From the NCBI GenBank assembly GCA_022828595.1, contig JAKGHH010000007.1, positions 64,592,727 through 64,656,726 on the forward strand: a DNA stretch of 64,000 nucleotides, given 5' to 3'. This DNA comes from Nelumbo lutea. Taxonomy: Eukaryota; Streptophyta; Magnoliopsida; Proteales; Nelumbonaceae. A model generated the notes under the pieces. The model was not told the DNA's origin. It saw only the letters and a list, made by a program, of their open reading frames with translations, and did no database searches. A program made the translations under genes and the position numbers. Positions 10,836 to 38,381 of this stretch are shown piece after piece (within the stretch, counting starts at the first letter, position 1; every line of letters begins with the position of its first letter).

Positions 10836-11092
10836 AGTTGTTTCAGTTGCTATTTATTTCAGTCTTATTTTCTCTATTATGTTATGTAAAGACTAAGGGC
10901 AGACTCTGTCCTTTCCATGTAATGAGCATAACCTATAAATATTAATTAAAGTGACGGTGGCAGAATATTAAGCTTCTGCTCCTCCTTTCAACTCTTGTGT
11001 TCTACTACTTCTCCTCCCTCTTCCTCCTCTCTTCTCTTACTTTTCTTCTTATTTTTGAACCTGAAATCCATTAGGGTTCAAGACTGATAACA
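10836..11092 (+). repeat. Probable truncated LTR (promoter and CT-rich leader)
   Basis: Contains TATAAATA at 10934-10941, followed by a CT-rich transcribed-leader-like stretch (CTCCTCC, CTCTTCTC) and ending near AGGGTTCAAGACTGATAA. This composition is typical of the U3/R/U5 of plant copia LTRs in plus orientation. Its left part is in the gap. It abuts the decayed RT of element B, suggesting a later insertion there. Confidence 0.4.
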
Positions 11093-14000
11093 GTCCTGAA
11101 CTTCTACTTATTCGTAGGAAGTACTTCAGCTTACCCAAATCTTTCGTATGTGAAGTGGTCTTGTAGGAATTTTCTTCAACCTGTCAATCCCGTTACTGTC
11201 TCTCCCAGTTATGAACAATATCATCCACATACACTACTAGCAAGATTTTCCCATCTTTTGAGTCATGGCTGAACACAGAATGGTCTAACCTAACACTGTT
11301 TCATCCCAAAGTCTTTCACTACTTCACTGAACCCGCCAAACCATGCGTGTGAGATTGTTTCAGTCCATAAATTGCCTTTTTGAGTCTACAAACCTTACCA
11401 TCTCCCCCTGAGCAACAAACCCTAGCGGTTGCTCCATATACACTTTCCTCAATGAACCAATTTTAGCAGCTAATGAAATCAACACCCGAATTGAACCAAT
11501 TTTAGCCACAGGAGAAAATGTCTCCATATAGTCCACACCATACAAGTGAGAATAGCCCTTGGCCACTAACCTGGCCTTCAATCGCTCTACACTGCCATTT
11601 GGAAGATACTTCAACTGTGTTAGACCCACTTACACCCAACAACATGCTTACTGGGAGGAAGAGCAGTGAGTTCCCACGTGTTATTGTGTTGTAGAGTAGA
11701 GAGTTCCTCTTCCATGGCTTGCTGCCTCCATGGGATGTAAGGGCTTCCTGGTCGGTATTGGAATTGGAAACAGTTGATAGCTATGATATAATGTCGATAA
11801 GAAGCAGAAAGGTGAGCATCTGAAACATAGTATGAAATAGGATGAGAAGTACAAGTGCGTTTACCTTTCCGCAGGGCAATAGGAAGATCAAGGTCTAAGG
11901 GAGAAGAAGCAATGATAGGATCTGTCGACGAGGGCTGAATTGGAGGAGGGGCCGGTGCTCTTCTGTGAGTATACACTTGTTTGATTGGTGGCCTCTCAGT
12001 AGTAACTGGCATGGGAGGTGAATCTGCAACTGGAATGGGAATCACGGGAAGGGGATCCGCGACAGGGATGGGAAGAGGAACTACGGAGGAAGGAGAAGAA
12101 ACCACAGTATCTGAGAAAAAAGGAATTGACTTATGGAAGTTAGGGTTATAGCACTTATACCCTTTCTGAGTCCTTGAGTATCCAAGGAAGATACACTTAG
12201 TAGCTCGTGCATCTAACTTGTCTAAACCAGGCCCCAAGTTTTGAACAAAACAAACACATCCAAAGACTCTTGGGGTGAGAGGAAATGGAGACAAAGCAGG
12301 AAACAACACCGAGAAGGGGGATTGACTTCCAAGGATGGACATGGGCATCCGATTGATGAGAAAACAGGATGTGAGGACGGTAACACTCCAAAAATGCTTT
12401 AGGACATTCATATTAAGCATCAAAGACCGAGCAGTTTCAAGGAGATGTCGACTTTTCCATTCAGCTACACCGTTCTATTGTGAGGTGTAGGCACAAGAAG
12501 TTTGATGAATTATCCCATGGTGCTCTAAGTATTGCTGAAATGGTATTGAGGTGTACTCTTTGGCATTACCGGAGCGAATAATTTTAATATGAACACCAAA
12601 TTGGGTACGTATTTCAGCATAAAATTTTTGAAAAATAGAAAACAGTTCACTGCGATCTTTTATAAGATAAATCCATGTCATCCATTTCATAAGATAATCC
12701 ATTTCATAAGATAGCCATTGTATGTCATCACTTTGATCGGACCCTAGACATCAGAATGAACAAAAGAAAAAGGACTCGAGACACGACTATCAACTCTTGG
12801 ACTAAAAGAGACTTTATGATGTTTCCCAAGCTAACATGACTCACAATCCAAAGATGAAAGATGACTCAAGGAAGGAACCAACAACTTCAGAGCCTTGAGA
12901 GAAGGATGACCAAGTCTGTAGTGCCATTGAAGAGGAGTAAGAGATGACTGAAAAGCTACTGGAGGGCCACCACCATCAAGGTAATATAATCCACCTACCT
13001 CATGCCCTCCACCAATCCAACTACCTCATGCCTCATAAGAGGGATAAAAGGTTATGAAACAATTAAGTGACTTGGTTAATCTACTAACAGACATAAGGTT
13101 AAAAGGGAACTTGGGAACATATAAATCAGATGATAAAGACAAGGAGGAGAGATCAACATCACCAACACCACATATGGGAGATGTAAAACCATTAGCAAGA
13201 GTAACTGTTTGAGATGTGGAGGACCGAGAAAGAGAAGAAAATACATTAGGAGTTCCAGACATATGGTTCGAGGCTCTGGAGTCAATGATCTAGTGTGAGG
13301 GCTTGGAAGCCAAGCAAGCCATACCTGAATGGGCAAGGGTAGCTTTGTTCTGCTAAGATGTCTGAAGGAACTGCTCATATACTGCACGGGATACACTCAC
13401 CATCTCCTTCCCAGAAGCACCAGTAGATGTGGAGGGGATCAGGTTAGTATGCTGACTATCAGTGATTGTACCACTACCCTTAGTCATAGCATGGTTAGCC
13501 CAAGTGTTGGGTGGACCATGTACATCATAGCAGAAATTAACCGTGTGCCCCTCTAATCCACAGTGTGTACACTTCCTAGGGGCATTACTTCTTCCTTTAC
13601 CACGACCTCCCCCTGAGTCCCGACCTCCACTCCGGCCGCCAGCACGGTTAAACATGGGACCGCCACGGTTACTTGGAAGTCCACGACGACCACCACCACC
13701 TCTATTTCCACGGTCTCCCCCTCTAGTCACCACAAAACCAGATCTGTCTGAGAGAGAAGAATGCTCTATAGACTCAATTGATGTCCTCCTAAGATGGGCA
13801 AAAACTTCTTCAAGTTAGGGAAGAGCAGACCTCCAGTATTTGTACTCAAACAGGCTCATATTCAGCCTTCAAACCCACTAGAAACCTTGTCACATCAAGT
13901 TGCTCACGTTGTTGTTGTTGAATCTAAACAACCTGTGTTAGAGGATGATACACATTGAGCTCATTTCGAATATTCCTCAGACTTGCATAGTATTCCTCCA

Positions 14001-14387
14001 AGCTTTGACTACCTTGCTTCAGATTAAAGTACTCTTTGTACAACTGATACACCCTAATTGTATTGTCTTGTCCGGAGTACAATTTCTTAGCATGATCCCA
14101 GATTTCTTTAGTTGTATCTAGGAACATAAAGTTCACGCTAATTTTTTGTTCCATGCTATTCCACAGCCATGTCATTATTTGTGCATCTTCCTGTTCCCAG
14201 TCATTAAACCCCGGAGAATCAGAAGGGTTTCTCCTCTCTCACATGTTACTTTTTTCTTGGCCTTTAAGAAAACCTCCACTTGGCCCACGTCACATTTCTC
14301 ACAATTAAACTTAATAGATGTCATTAGAACATTTAGGTAATTTGGAGAAATCATAACGCCTGTTTTATTGTCATTTTTCATCTCCAA
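11093..14387 (-). pseudogene. Copia element B: gag, protease, integrase, part of RT
   Basis: Minus-strand order is gag start at 14175-14387 and gag at 13924-14175 (MFLDTTKEIWDHAKKLYSGQ). A Gly/Arg-rich gag tail and CCHC knuckle CTHCGLEGHTVNFC lie at 13353-13733. The protease/pre-integrase region is at 13026-13396 and integrase at 12475-12702 and 11620-12423 (HFWSVTVLTSCFLINRMP, then CIFLGYS and a proline-rich linker). RT starts at 11360-11629 (ERLKARLVAKGYSHLYGVDYM). RT relics continue to about 11100 with many frame changes. RNase H and the 3' LTR are absent. Multiple stops and frameshifts show that it is dead. Confidence 0.85.
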
Positions 14388-14400
14388 TTGATGCCATCTT

Positions 14401-15077
14401 AACTAATTCACCTTCAAATATTCAGCACAATCTCACGCACTTCCACAAAACTTATATCACTTTCAGCACCACCAACTTCTTCAAATACACATTGCACATC
14501 AAATACAAAAGTTGAAATCACTCAATCATTAAATCAAACACAGAAATCAGTATAAACACCACCACACGACACAAGGTTTTACTTTAAACTATTTAGAATC
14601 ATCCACACACCATTCAACACAGTACAACCACCACCACACCACTGCTGCCGTGAACTTCAGCAGTTGAAAAACCCTACTTTCAGCACACATACTAGGTAAA
14701 AACAGAGGAGAACAAGGCTGATATGCATACCAGTCACTTCAAACCTCCACAAAAAAATATTTTGAACCAAAACACAGCATTTACAGTCAACTATTTGGGC
14801 AAAAAAACAGAACTATTCGTACCTGTCCACAAACATCCCTCTTCGTATCACAAAATAGAGGGCATCTAGTACACAACCTCAAAGACCACCACCATAGTAA
14901 CTGGAGGCATACTCACCTCCAAAACCACAAAACGACTACTCCTTTTTGACCTCTTGTCGAGCTTCCACTCAGGCTAGAAGAAAATCGAAGAAAGCTGAAA
15001 TGGCTGGCGGCGAACCCAGGAAGAAGACAAACAGTGAGGAAAGAAGAAAAAAAGGGAAAAGAGAACTAGGTTTTATT
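14401..15077 (-). other. Untranslated leader of copia element B
   Basis: About 680 bp between the primer site (15078-15089) and gag, without coding sense and with many CACCACCA-like words on the plus strand. This is a normal position and size for a copia leader. Confidence 0.5.
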
Positions 15078-15358
15078 GCTCTGATACCATGTAAAATTCC
15101 TATTCAATTCTAGGTTAAAGTAGAGAAGAAGAAGAGAAAGAAGAAGAGAAGAAGAAGAGTTCGACCAGATTAGGAAAAAATCAGACCACCTCTAGCCGAC
15201 CCACTTGTATTTATCTCCAATAACATAGTTACAAGAAAGATCATATTGTCCCTCATAAGTGATGGGACACATAACTTAAACTTAAATAAAATAGACCTTT
15301 CACTCCCAAATAGATAAACCCAAATGACCAAAATACCCCTGATTTGTGTATTCTAACA
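15078..15358 (-). repeat. Copia element B 5' LTR and primer-binding site
   Basis: On the minus strand the LTR runs TGTTAGAATACAC ... TTTTACA (15358 down to 15090, 269 bp), with canonical TG...CA ends. It is followed directly by TGGTATCAGAGC (15089 down to 15078), a perfect initiator-Met primer site. Confidence 0.8.
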
Positions 15359-16188
15359 GTTTAAAATGTTTGTGCTGATGGAAATATTGGTCATCCAAAT
15401 ATAGGACACATGTTGGAAATGTTGTATTGAAAAATTGTAAAAATTATATATAAAGTGGAAACATTGTGAAATATGCAAAATATAGAATGTTATTTTATGT
15501 AATAATAAAAGAAGCACAGGTGACCCTTTTAAAATTATTATCTTGTTCTATATCATCAAACAAAACTAAGGTTAATAGGTAAAATAACATGCTACAATGT
15601 TATCCTGTAAACTTTAACGGTCAAAACTGCATGATAGAGTGAGATCGAGCAAAATCTGAACTCATAAAAATGCAAATGATTCTAATAGATCAACCAAATA
15701 ATTTATTATGCAAATAAAAAATTAAGATATATCTTCATTTTTGAAAAGAATTTCAAGCTGGCTCGAAATGGTAATAATGTCCATAAGGCAGGCAATAACA
15801 CTGTTACTTTACAGATCTATAATATTGTCGCTGATTTATGTTATAATACCATCTCTTGGACTCCACCTAAGTTTTCACTGGGGAGTATGTCAACTCCAGT
15901 AGTATTTCAAGTTGATACCCACGGAAATAGAAATATGTTTTGGAAATATTAGGAAATTTATGGACATTTTAAACCATGGCCCCACTTAACTTCTTGGACG
16001 GTGGAACCATTCTGAATGTATAGAATTCCCCATCCCCTTCATCCTTCTCAACACCCGTGAATGTGGATAAACCTGTTGAAGTATACATATGATGAATGTT
16101 TCATTTGGATGTTGCTTCCTTGAATGCTTTGGAGAAGGATTAACTGATATTATTTTTTTCCCATTTTTCTTCTAATACATTCACATCC
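15359..16188. other. Non-coding, AT-rich; nothing recognised
   Basis: No coding similarity or terminal repeats were seen. The first coding exon or promoter of the JMJ gene could in principle lie here, but I found no matching N-terminal sequence. Confidence 0.4.
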
Positions 16189-16975
16189 CTTTTTTTTTAT
16201 AGGAAACAGTTACTTTCATTAAAAATTATTAAAACATTGCATTACATCTAAAAAATTCCAAAGCTGAAATACTGAACCCAGCCAAATTCATAACCATTGT
16301 TACAAAACATCCCAGAAAAGTTCACTCCTGTTTGATCCTTGTTTGGCTAAAGCATCAGCCAGGCCATTTGCTGTTCTTCTAACCCATTGGAAGTTTGCTT
16401 CAACTTCCCTTGTAAGACACCAAACCTCTCTCATAGCTTGCCTGTGGTTCCAGATTCCCAAATTTCTAGTTTTCATCCAGTCTATTACTAATCTTGAATC
16501 CCCTTCCACTTCAGTCTGGTGCAGTCCCATCTGTTTAGCCAGTGTCAGACCTTCAGCAATGCTAAAACCTCAGCTCTTAACAAATCGTCCACTCCTGTAG
16601 TCCCCAAAAAAAGAGCCAAAATTTTTCCTTCCCCATCTCTAAAGACTCCTACACCTGAAGGCCCTGGGTAACCGGGTTACCAAAAGAATTGCCATCAAAA
16701 TTGAACTTGATTTTTTGTTGTGTAGAGGCTGCCCAACTCTCTTGAATTTCTGGACTAGATCTTGAGGAGTTTGCTATTGAACTGCACCCCCTAATTATAT
16801 TATCCACTGTGAATTCCTTAAACAACTCATCTGATTGTACCCAATGCACTACCTTGATAGTGGTGCAGTCAATCAAAGCCTCCCTCGATTTTCTTTTTCC
16901 TTGAAAGATTCTGTTGTTTCTTTCCTTCTCAGATTTAAATTGTTCACCAACATCTATTAGTCTTGACATAAATAC
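16189..16975 (-). pseudogene. LINE 3' end with RNase H-like domain
   Basis: On the minus strand the frames at 16649-16969 (QQKIKFNFDGNSFGNP) and 16300-16530 (VEGDSRLVIDW, WVRRTANGLADALAKQ) form the RNase H-like domain that ends plant L1-type ORF2 proteins or their relatives. The (N)FDG start, the ExDS-like motif and the RxxNxxADxLA motif are visible. A T run at 16190-16199 on the plus strand would be the poly(A) tail. Stops between the two frames and the absence of RT show a 5'-truncated dead copy. Confidence 0.7.
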
Positions 16976-17544
16976 TACCTATGTTGTAGTAAATTTCATA
17001 CGAATATAGCAATGGAAAATAGAAATTCAACATTCTTAGATGCTCGTATTATTATGTTCTGCTATATATTTTAGTACTGGATACTGGAGAAATGCTTTTA
17101 TAGTAAAATTTCTATGGATTTCTCATTGTACTAATCAAATTATATTGTATGACATCTGATAATAGTCTTGTTGTTTTGTTAAATAAAGACCATATGGTAT
17201 GCCATAAGAAAGATTTGAATGTTAGAACCTTAGTTTTCACTTGGTATAATTATTATCACCAAACTGGCATAACTTTGATGCTAGAAAGCATAGCACAGTT
17301 CAGTGTAATGGACAAGATATAACAATTTCTTATCCATGTCCAGTATTTTGGGAGAAAGAGTTGTAGTCTTGTTTCTTTCCTTGTATATACACAGTAGGGA
17401 ATCTTAGTCTTTAAAGACAGTCAACTGATGTGGTTTTGTTACATAACTTGTAGTGTTAGCTAACTTGTATACTGAAACCAAGATTCAACATTTCTTCCCA
17501 GTCTCATCATGATTTTCCTAGGTTAACATGATTTTGTCAAACAG
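16976..17544 (+). other. Region before the first recognised JMJ exon
   Basis: AT-rich, non-coding. It ends with the acceptor GTCAAACAG at 17536-17544. It is therefore probably intronic rather than promoter, since homologous proteins have about 100 or more residues before this exon. Confidence 0.5.
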
Positions 17545-31821
<14,277 letters not shown>

Positions 31822-32989
31822 GGAGGAAAAGTAGAAAATAAGCCATCATTCTTTTTGTCTGAGGTAACGTTGTTTTTTCTTTTTCTTTTTCTAGTTCCTA
31901 CCTTCCCCATTCTTTTTAGGTCTATTCTTTTCAGGCTCTTTAGAGATCATTAGGGCAAGAGTATGGCACGCATTTCTGCTGTGCCCTCTATTATACATAG
32001 GGTTTTTGTTCCAATACCATTAACCAATCACAATTAATTTGAGTCTGCTTGTATATTAGAAATTTATGCACTATAGATAAAGAAAATTTCTTCCAACTTA
32101 ATGAAATTCATATCCAATTTATCTCTTGCCTGAACTGACTCTAATTCTATATTAGATGTGTATATTAAACCCTTTATCAATGACGATTGTTTAGTCTTAT
32201 TTTTTCCATCTTGTTTTTTCATTTGTAAATTCTGATACTAGATTCCTTAACAATTACATAGTCTGCATCTCTTCACATTTCCTGCATTATTTTATCTGCT
32301 TGGTTCCTACGTAGAGACTAGGGCTTATTCCCTGGCCCTCTGGAACTGCCTGCATTATTTTTCTGAAAGGTTGGGCATTGTGGTTTGGGACTACAAAAGA
32401 CCCATATAGTGGTATGGAATGGTGATTGGCAACATATTTTAGACTGCGTTTGGTTCCAGTACAAATTTCATTTGCACTAGTACAAATTCCTGGGATTACA
32501 AGAGGACTGAATGTAAATTCTGGTTTACTTTTGCTTCTTTGACTTGTTTGTTTGTGTGAAGCAAAATGAAGTTACCTCCACCAGTGGTAGGAGGTGGGTA
32601 TATTCAGGAGTGAGGTAGGATGCAAGATGTTGTGGTCTTCACTTTATATGATAAAGAATTAAGGTAGGAGGAAGGTAGTTCAAAACACTGCATCAGTTGT
32701 TGGGATGCGAAATTTGCACTACTAGTGAGTGCAAAAGAGACAAAAAGTACAAATTTTGTATCAGGTATTAATGCAAATTATAACTACAAATAAACAAAAA
32801 CAAAAATGAACCAGATATAAATTTTGCACTTAATCAAGATTTGCACTTCGCACAAGTGCAGCCTTTAAATTCATTTAATATGAAGCAAAAATTTCAAATT
32901 AAATCAAATCCAATTGATGTGAATCTGGCTTAAACGTTTTAAATAAGTGTTGATGTTCACAAACCTTTGAGAGAACATGAAGAATGTGT
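31822..32989. other. JMJ 3' flank; possible MITE, no gene
   Basis: The JMJ 3' untranslated region should lie in the first few hundred bases. From about 32450 the sequence has repeated ACAAATTT/TTTGCACT words and ends resembling GCGTTTGGTTC, as in small Harbinger-like elements, but I could not fix borders. Confidence 0.4.
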
Positions 32990-33740
32990 CTTCAGAGTTT
33001 GTAACAAGTACAAATTTGATTCTCAGAAAGGCTTTCTCATGTTCTTCTCTCCACACAAAAGACACATTCTATTTTGTGAAGTCCATTAGAAGTTTTGTTG
33101 CTAGTGTTAGGCCAGGGATGACTTTTCTAAGATAGGAGGTTTTGTTGAAGAAAGTTTTTAGATGGCTCTTTGAAATTAAAGGTGGCATATTTAGTATAGC
33201 TTTCACCTTGCACTCATTAGGGTGAATCCCTCTGTTGTTAACTATACATCCTAAGAACTTTCATATCTTATTTCGAAGGCACATTTCATGGGGTTTATCC
33301 TAAGGTTGTACTCTTTGCATCTGTATCTCAATATTGCCACGTGTCATGGAAGATACACGTCATTGCTATTTGATATGTGTGCTTCCTGTGTTCTTCGACC
33401 TAAAGGGCATTACTGTAGGCATCTAGCAAGGAAAACATTTCATGGCTTGTAGTGGAATATAGCAAGAGTTCTATGTTTGGTAGAGGGACTTCATCCTTTA
33501 TTAAGGTGGTGAAAATCAATGCATCATCTATAAAAATGTTAATTGCTATAATCTTATCACGTATAAGGCGTAGGGAAAGTTGTACTACATTTGACAAGCC
33601 ACCCATATGTGAAATGGGCTTGATGAATCCTATTTGAGTAATTTCTCTATTTCCTATTTTATTTTGAGTTATACATCTGAACGGAGGACTCACGGGGGTT
33701 GTTTGACCGAGTGTGCAATAGGGTTTATGTGTAGTGAGTA
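32990..33740 (-). pseudogene. Ty3/gypsy reverse transcriptase fragment
   Basis: On the minus strand 33400-33693 reads GFIKPISHMGGLSNVV, IDDALIFTTLIKDEVPLPNI, HEMFSLLDAYS, the N-terminal RT of gypsy elements. Lower coordinates (about 33000-33300) continue with a KFLGCIVNNRGI-like segment, a later RT block. The catalytic YVDD region between them and all LTRs are missing or unreadable. A strongly decayed, internally deleted fragment. Confidence 0.65.
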
Positions 33741-34109
33741 AGCCACTAAGTCGAGTTCAAGGTTAGGCATCTCATCCTACGACCATGAAAAGATGTCTTT
33801 AAACTCTTAAAGACTTATTTCTTCTAGCTTTCCATTAACTACGTCAATGCTCTCTTGGAACATCCGCGGGGTGAGTGATATCATAGCCTCACATTTTATA
33901 GGTCTGTCTATGTCACCATACCTCTCCTTGATTCAAATGCCCTTCATAATTTTCTGTTTTTTTGAATCTTTTTTATTTTTTTAATTTCACATAATTACCG
34001 ATTAAATCAATAAGGAAATCACATATGCTTAACTATTTCTAACAACCATAAAGAAAGAGGGATTTGCATTTCTAATGCTTAGCCAAATGGCACCACTTTC
34101 CTCCACTTT

Positions 34110-34230
34110 CTCCTAAACTGTCTATAATTTCCATTTATCTCCTAAATTATCTCTAACTCCTATTTATCTCTTAAATTATCTCTAATTTAGTAGAGAGGTT
34201 ATCTCCTAAACTATTTCTAATTCCTATTTA
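34110..34230. repeat. Minisatellite, ~29-bp unit, four copies
   Basis: CTCCTAAACTGTCTATAATT-like units recur four times, one of them altered and longer. Located just before the AT-rich tract. Confidence 0.7.
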
Positions 34231-34249
34231 TCCTCTCCCCTACTTTTTA

Positions 34250-37200
34250 TTTATATCTATCTAAAGAAAATTCAATTAAAAAAATTTAGAATTATTTAAA
34301 TGTTATAACGAAATTATATATTAAATTTAAAATATATATTCAAAACACAAAAAATTAGTAGATTTAATAATATTCATATTATTAATAATTCAATATTTTT
34401 ACAAAATTCATCATGAAATTATGTAGTAACAATATAATTTATAATTTTGCGAATTATTCAATTTAAATGTTATTCAAATAATAAAAAATTAACATTAAAA
34501 ATTAAAACATTATTTAAATATTTCAATAACTACAAATCTTAATTTACAAACATTAAAAATAGCTAAATAATATAACAAAATATTTAATATTATTTAATAA
34601 CATTAAAATAAATAAAAATCAAATAATGAAAATTTTTAAATATTTTACATATTATTTAAATATTTAAATAAAAAAATATTTAACATTACAAAATTTTAAA
34701 TAGTTAAGCTAACGAAATTAAGTAATAAATTTAAAAAATTATTAAAAGTAGAAAAATAATTATAATAGAATTCATAATATTCATATTAATAATAATTTAA
34801 TATTGTATAAAATTAATAATGAATTATTTAATAATAGTAAAATTATAATTTTATGGATTATTAAATTAAATAAATAATTAATATTTTAAGAATTTAAATA
34901 AAAATATTATCTCAATAACTAACTAATATTGTAAATAACTTATTTCACTTATATCAATTAATAATTATAGAAAATAACTATCAACAAAATTATGTTTATT
35001 AGTAATAATTTTATAATAATAGTGTATATTCATTATATATTTATATACACTATAAGTAATATTTATTTTATTTTCAATAATTATTTATTGTTTTTTATAA
35101 ATATGCTTTCAATAATTATTTATAAATCTATTTTTATTTTGTTATTTAATAAAAAATTATCAATAATTATTGGAGATTAAACAACTATTATTTAACTTTT
35201 GAAATTTAATTTATCGTATTTATTGTATTTTTGTTATAAATTTATTTTTATTAATTATATATTTCTTATAATTTATAGATTAATACTTATTAGAGATTAA
35301 ACTATTACTTGAGATTACACTAATAATTTTGTAATTATTGTATTTTTATTATATATCTATTATATTTTATTATAAACTTATTTTCAATGTTTGTGTACGT
35401 TTGCTATAAATTTTCAATAATTATTGGAGATTAAACTATTGTTATTTATTAGAGATTAGACTATAGATTTAGTTGAGATTAGGAGTGTTCAATGATTAGT
35501 TCAGTTCAGTTGCAGGCTGTTTCGCAACCAAATTGATCTGGTCAAGTCCGCAGTTTGTCACTCGAAACCGATTGACCATTAGTGAATACCCACCAACCGA
35601 TTGACCATTAGTGAAAACCCACCAACTCGGGTTGTATCGATTTGGATCTATTTTCGGTTTAGTTTGTTCAAAAGATTTAAACTTATAGTTTTAATTTTCA
35701 TAAATTACAATGATATTATTAAAAAGTAAATTAAAAAAAATTAAATCTATGATATAAAATATTTTAGACTAAGAAATATGGAAATTTTTCTATTTTTCTC
35801 ATATTAAAAAATTAAATTTAAAATATAAAATATTAATATATATTTATTAAACCCAAGCCGATATGAAATACTAGAAAACCAACCAGCTTGGGTTGAGTTT
35901 GATCGAATTGTTTATTAAAAAGTTAAAATATGAAACAATTATATACTCTCGTATTTCTATTGTTTAACTTTTGCTTAATAAAGCTCGTGCGTCGCACGGG
36001 TCCCTGTCACCATGCCTCTCCTTGCTCCATTATCCTCACCTTGACTTTCTCTCCTCTCCCCTTTTCATCACTCCCACTAAGCCATGTCACCTAACTACCT
36101 AAAAATATTCCTATAATCTCTCTCCTAAGGTATCTCATTTAAACCAATAGGAAAGTATTATGTTGCCTCACTCCCTAATCAATTTCTAAAATGCATCCCC
36201 CCAATTCCCTCATTTAAAATATTCATATTAATTAATAAATAGTTAAATATGGTTAATATTTAATCCCGCCCATATTCATTGAGTATTAAATAGTGTTATT
36301 ATCAAAAGTTAATAAATGCAGTTAGTAAATTACCAAAAATTAAATATTCTTATTAGTATGGTTAGTAAATTACCAGAAATTAATAAATATTGTATTAACT
36401 AACTCGTTAACAACATTTTTTAGAAATTGAAAACTCTTTAACTAAATTCTATAAAATTGAGAATTATATTTAACAGTTATCAAAAAGTATAAAGTTTTAG
36501 TTATTGTTATTATTATAATTAGTAACAAATACAACTGGGATAACAAAATATTATAATTTTAGAAAATGAAATTACTAATTAATTTATATTGAAAAATAAA
36601 AGATAAATTGGTGTAATTTTGTTAGTAAACTACCAAATAAAAATAGATATTTAATAACAATTAAAAAAAAATCAATAAATCCTCATAATTACACAAATGT
36701 AATAAAATTTTCAAAAGTTTTCATAAAACTACATTTTTGTGAAATAACATTTTTAAAATTAAAAGATATAAAGTATTTGATTTATTTAAAATGCATTAAA
36801 TAATTATTGAAAATTATTAGAATATTTTGGGAATTTTAAGAAAATTTGTTACATTTGATAGATTTTGGAAAACCATTGAAAAATTATGTAATTTTCCTGG
36901 AAATTTATTGAAAATTATTAAAGATAAATGACTATGGGAAACAAAAAACTATAATTTGAACAAATAATTACACAAATTATTAAGATAAATTAGTATAATA
37001 TTGGAAAAAGGAAATTATTGGTTATTTTATATTAGGAATTATAAAATAAATTAGTATAATTCTGTAAGTAAACCATTTAAAAAGAAAATAAATTATTTAA
37101 TAAAAATTAAATAAATTTGAATAAATTTTCAAAATTATAGTACAACAAAATTTCCAAAATTTTCATAAAATTACATTTTTGAATATTAAAGACAATTTAG

Positions 37201-37270
37201 TGTACTTTTAGAAATTCACCATGTCGTTGATACTCAATATATAATTTTGATCATTTCTATCATCAAATTG
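34250..37270. other. Strongly AT-rich, low-complexity tract without genes
   Basis: Three kilobases dominated by ATTAATAATTA-like words with almost no GC and no real coding region. It is broken at about 35476-35905 by a GGTTCGG-type repeat segment (AGGAGTGTTCAATGATTAGTTC at its left) and at 35985-36200 by a GC-richer patch containing the hairpin CGTGCGTCGCACG. Most simply read as the body of one or two non-autonomous Helitron-like elements, given the 3' end at 38261-38287. Confidence 0.5.
35986..36010 (+). other. Degenerate copy of the Helitron-like 3' hairpin
   Basis: CGTGCGTCGCACGGGTCCCTG resembles the hairpin end at 38261-38287 (CCGTGCATCGCACGGGTCGCTG) but lacks the terminal CTAG. Probably an older related end. 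Confidence 0.35.
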
Positions 37271-37291
37271 AATATTGGGTTGACGGGGACA

Positions 37292-37570
37292 GTGTTTTCA
37301 AAATTTGGATCAAACCAAATGGTTAGACCGTAAAAATTGGAAACTGGACATCGTTTCACCTCAAAACCGCTTTTTGTCCAAAAACTATTTATTTGGTTAG
37401 CAAACCACTGACCTAGGCTGTCAAATTGTCAACCCGAACAACAATTTTTGGCCTTTTTTTTTCTAATTTTTTATTTGATTTTTGTTAGAGCGTGTCATCC
37501 GTTCGGATCGAACAGTCGGACCGTTAGACCCTAGAACGGTTCCCTATCCGGTCCAATTTTAAAAACCTTG
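37292..37570. mobile_element. MITE-like element, GGTTTTTAAAATTGGACC ends (copy 1)
   Basis: The left GTGTTTTCAAAATTTGGATC and right GGTCCAATTTTAAAAACC ends are inverted copies. The interior is rich in CGGACCG/GGTTAGACCG words. A second member with the same ends lies at 41974-42236. Non-coding. Confidence 0.5.
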
Positions 37571-38260
37571 GACGATGAGTGGTTGCCTTGCCTTGAGCTT
37601 GGCTTGGTGTGCAGCATGGCCTGACCCAAGGTTCAACCCATGGACCAACCCGACCCATGGCACGGCACAGGCCCGTGCAGGCTCGGGTCGTGGGCCAGCA
37701 TGACACGATTCGCACTTTGTGCGGGGCACATGTGAGTCGTGTCATGCCGACCTAGCATGACCCAATTTACACCTCTACTTCAACCCACCCAATACTAGGG
37801 ATGAGATAGGGAGTTTTGAGGATTCTCCATCCTTGATGAGGAGTGGGGTGCCCCTGAACTCGCTTGACATTGAGGAGCGGTGTGCCTTGCCCTTGAACTT
37901 GCTGACATTGAGGAGTGGTTACCTTGTCCTGAACTTGTGTGACACTAGGGATGGGGTAGAGTGTCTTGACTATGGGGCAAGGAAAAGGACGGGGTGCCTT
38001 GCCTTGAACCCACCCCATTGTTATTCCTATATAATTATTAATTATTAGTGGAATTAATAAAAATGTAACTTTTACAATGATTTTTATTTATTTAAAGTTA
38101 ATCAAAATTTCAAATAAAAATAATAAAAAGAATAAAAATTATTAAAATTACTATAAATTATTAATAAAACTAAATTTATTAAAAAATATTTATTCATATT
38201 CAATTAATAATAATTACTTTTTATAAATCAATATTAAATGAAAAATAAAATTTAGATTTT
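37571..38260. other. GC-rich then AT-rich non-coding segment
   Basis: 37571-38020 contains repeated GGGTGCCTTGCCTTGAAC / TTGACATTGAGGAG words in a loose tandem arrangement. The rest is AT-rich. No coding domain recognised. Confidence 0.4.
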
Positions 38261-38288
38261 CCCGTGCATCGCACGGGTCGCTGCTAGT
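38261..38288 (+). mobile_element. Helitron-like 3' end
   Basis: Perfect hairpin CCCGTGC-ATC-GCACGGG (38261-38277), six bases, then CTAG (38284-38287) followed by T. Plant Helitrons end with a short hairpin close to CTRR and insert before T. The matching 5' TC end was not found, so the element's extent is unknown. Confidence 0.5.
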
Positions 38289-38381
38289 TAATTTTTGTAA
38301 GTGATTTACTATTTTATGTTTGGATTTATGTGGCGTGGCTATTGGTGGGTTTATAGTTTGCTCCTCTTTATTTTCAATTTC

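Noticed and set aside
10707..10945. Open frames across the N run
   Set aside because: They exist only because undetermined bases contain no stop codons.
34992..35180. Small frame in the AT-rich tract
   Set aside because: Composition is Ile/Phe/Tyr/Asn only, as expected from A/T-only DNA.
35986..38287. A single Helitron bounded by the two hairpins
   Set aside because: Both hairpins are in the same orientation and each would be a 3' end; no 5' TC terminus was found, so the span cannot be defined.
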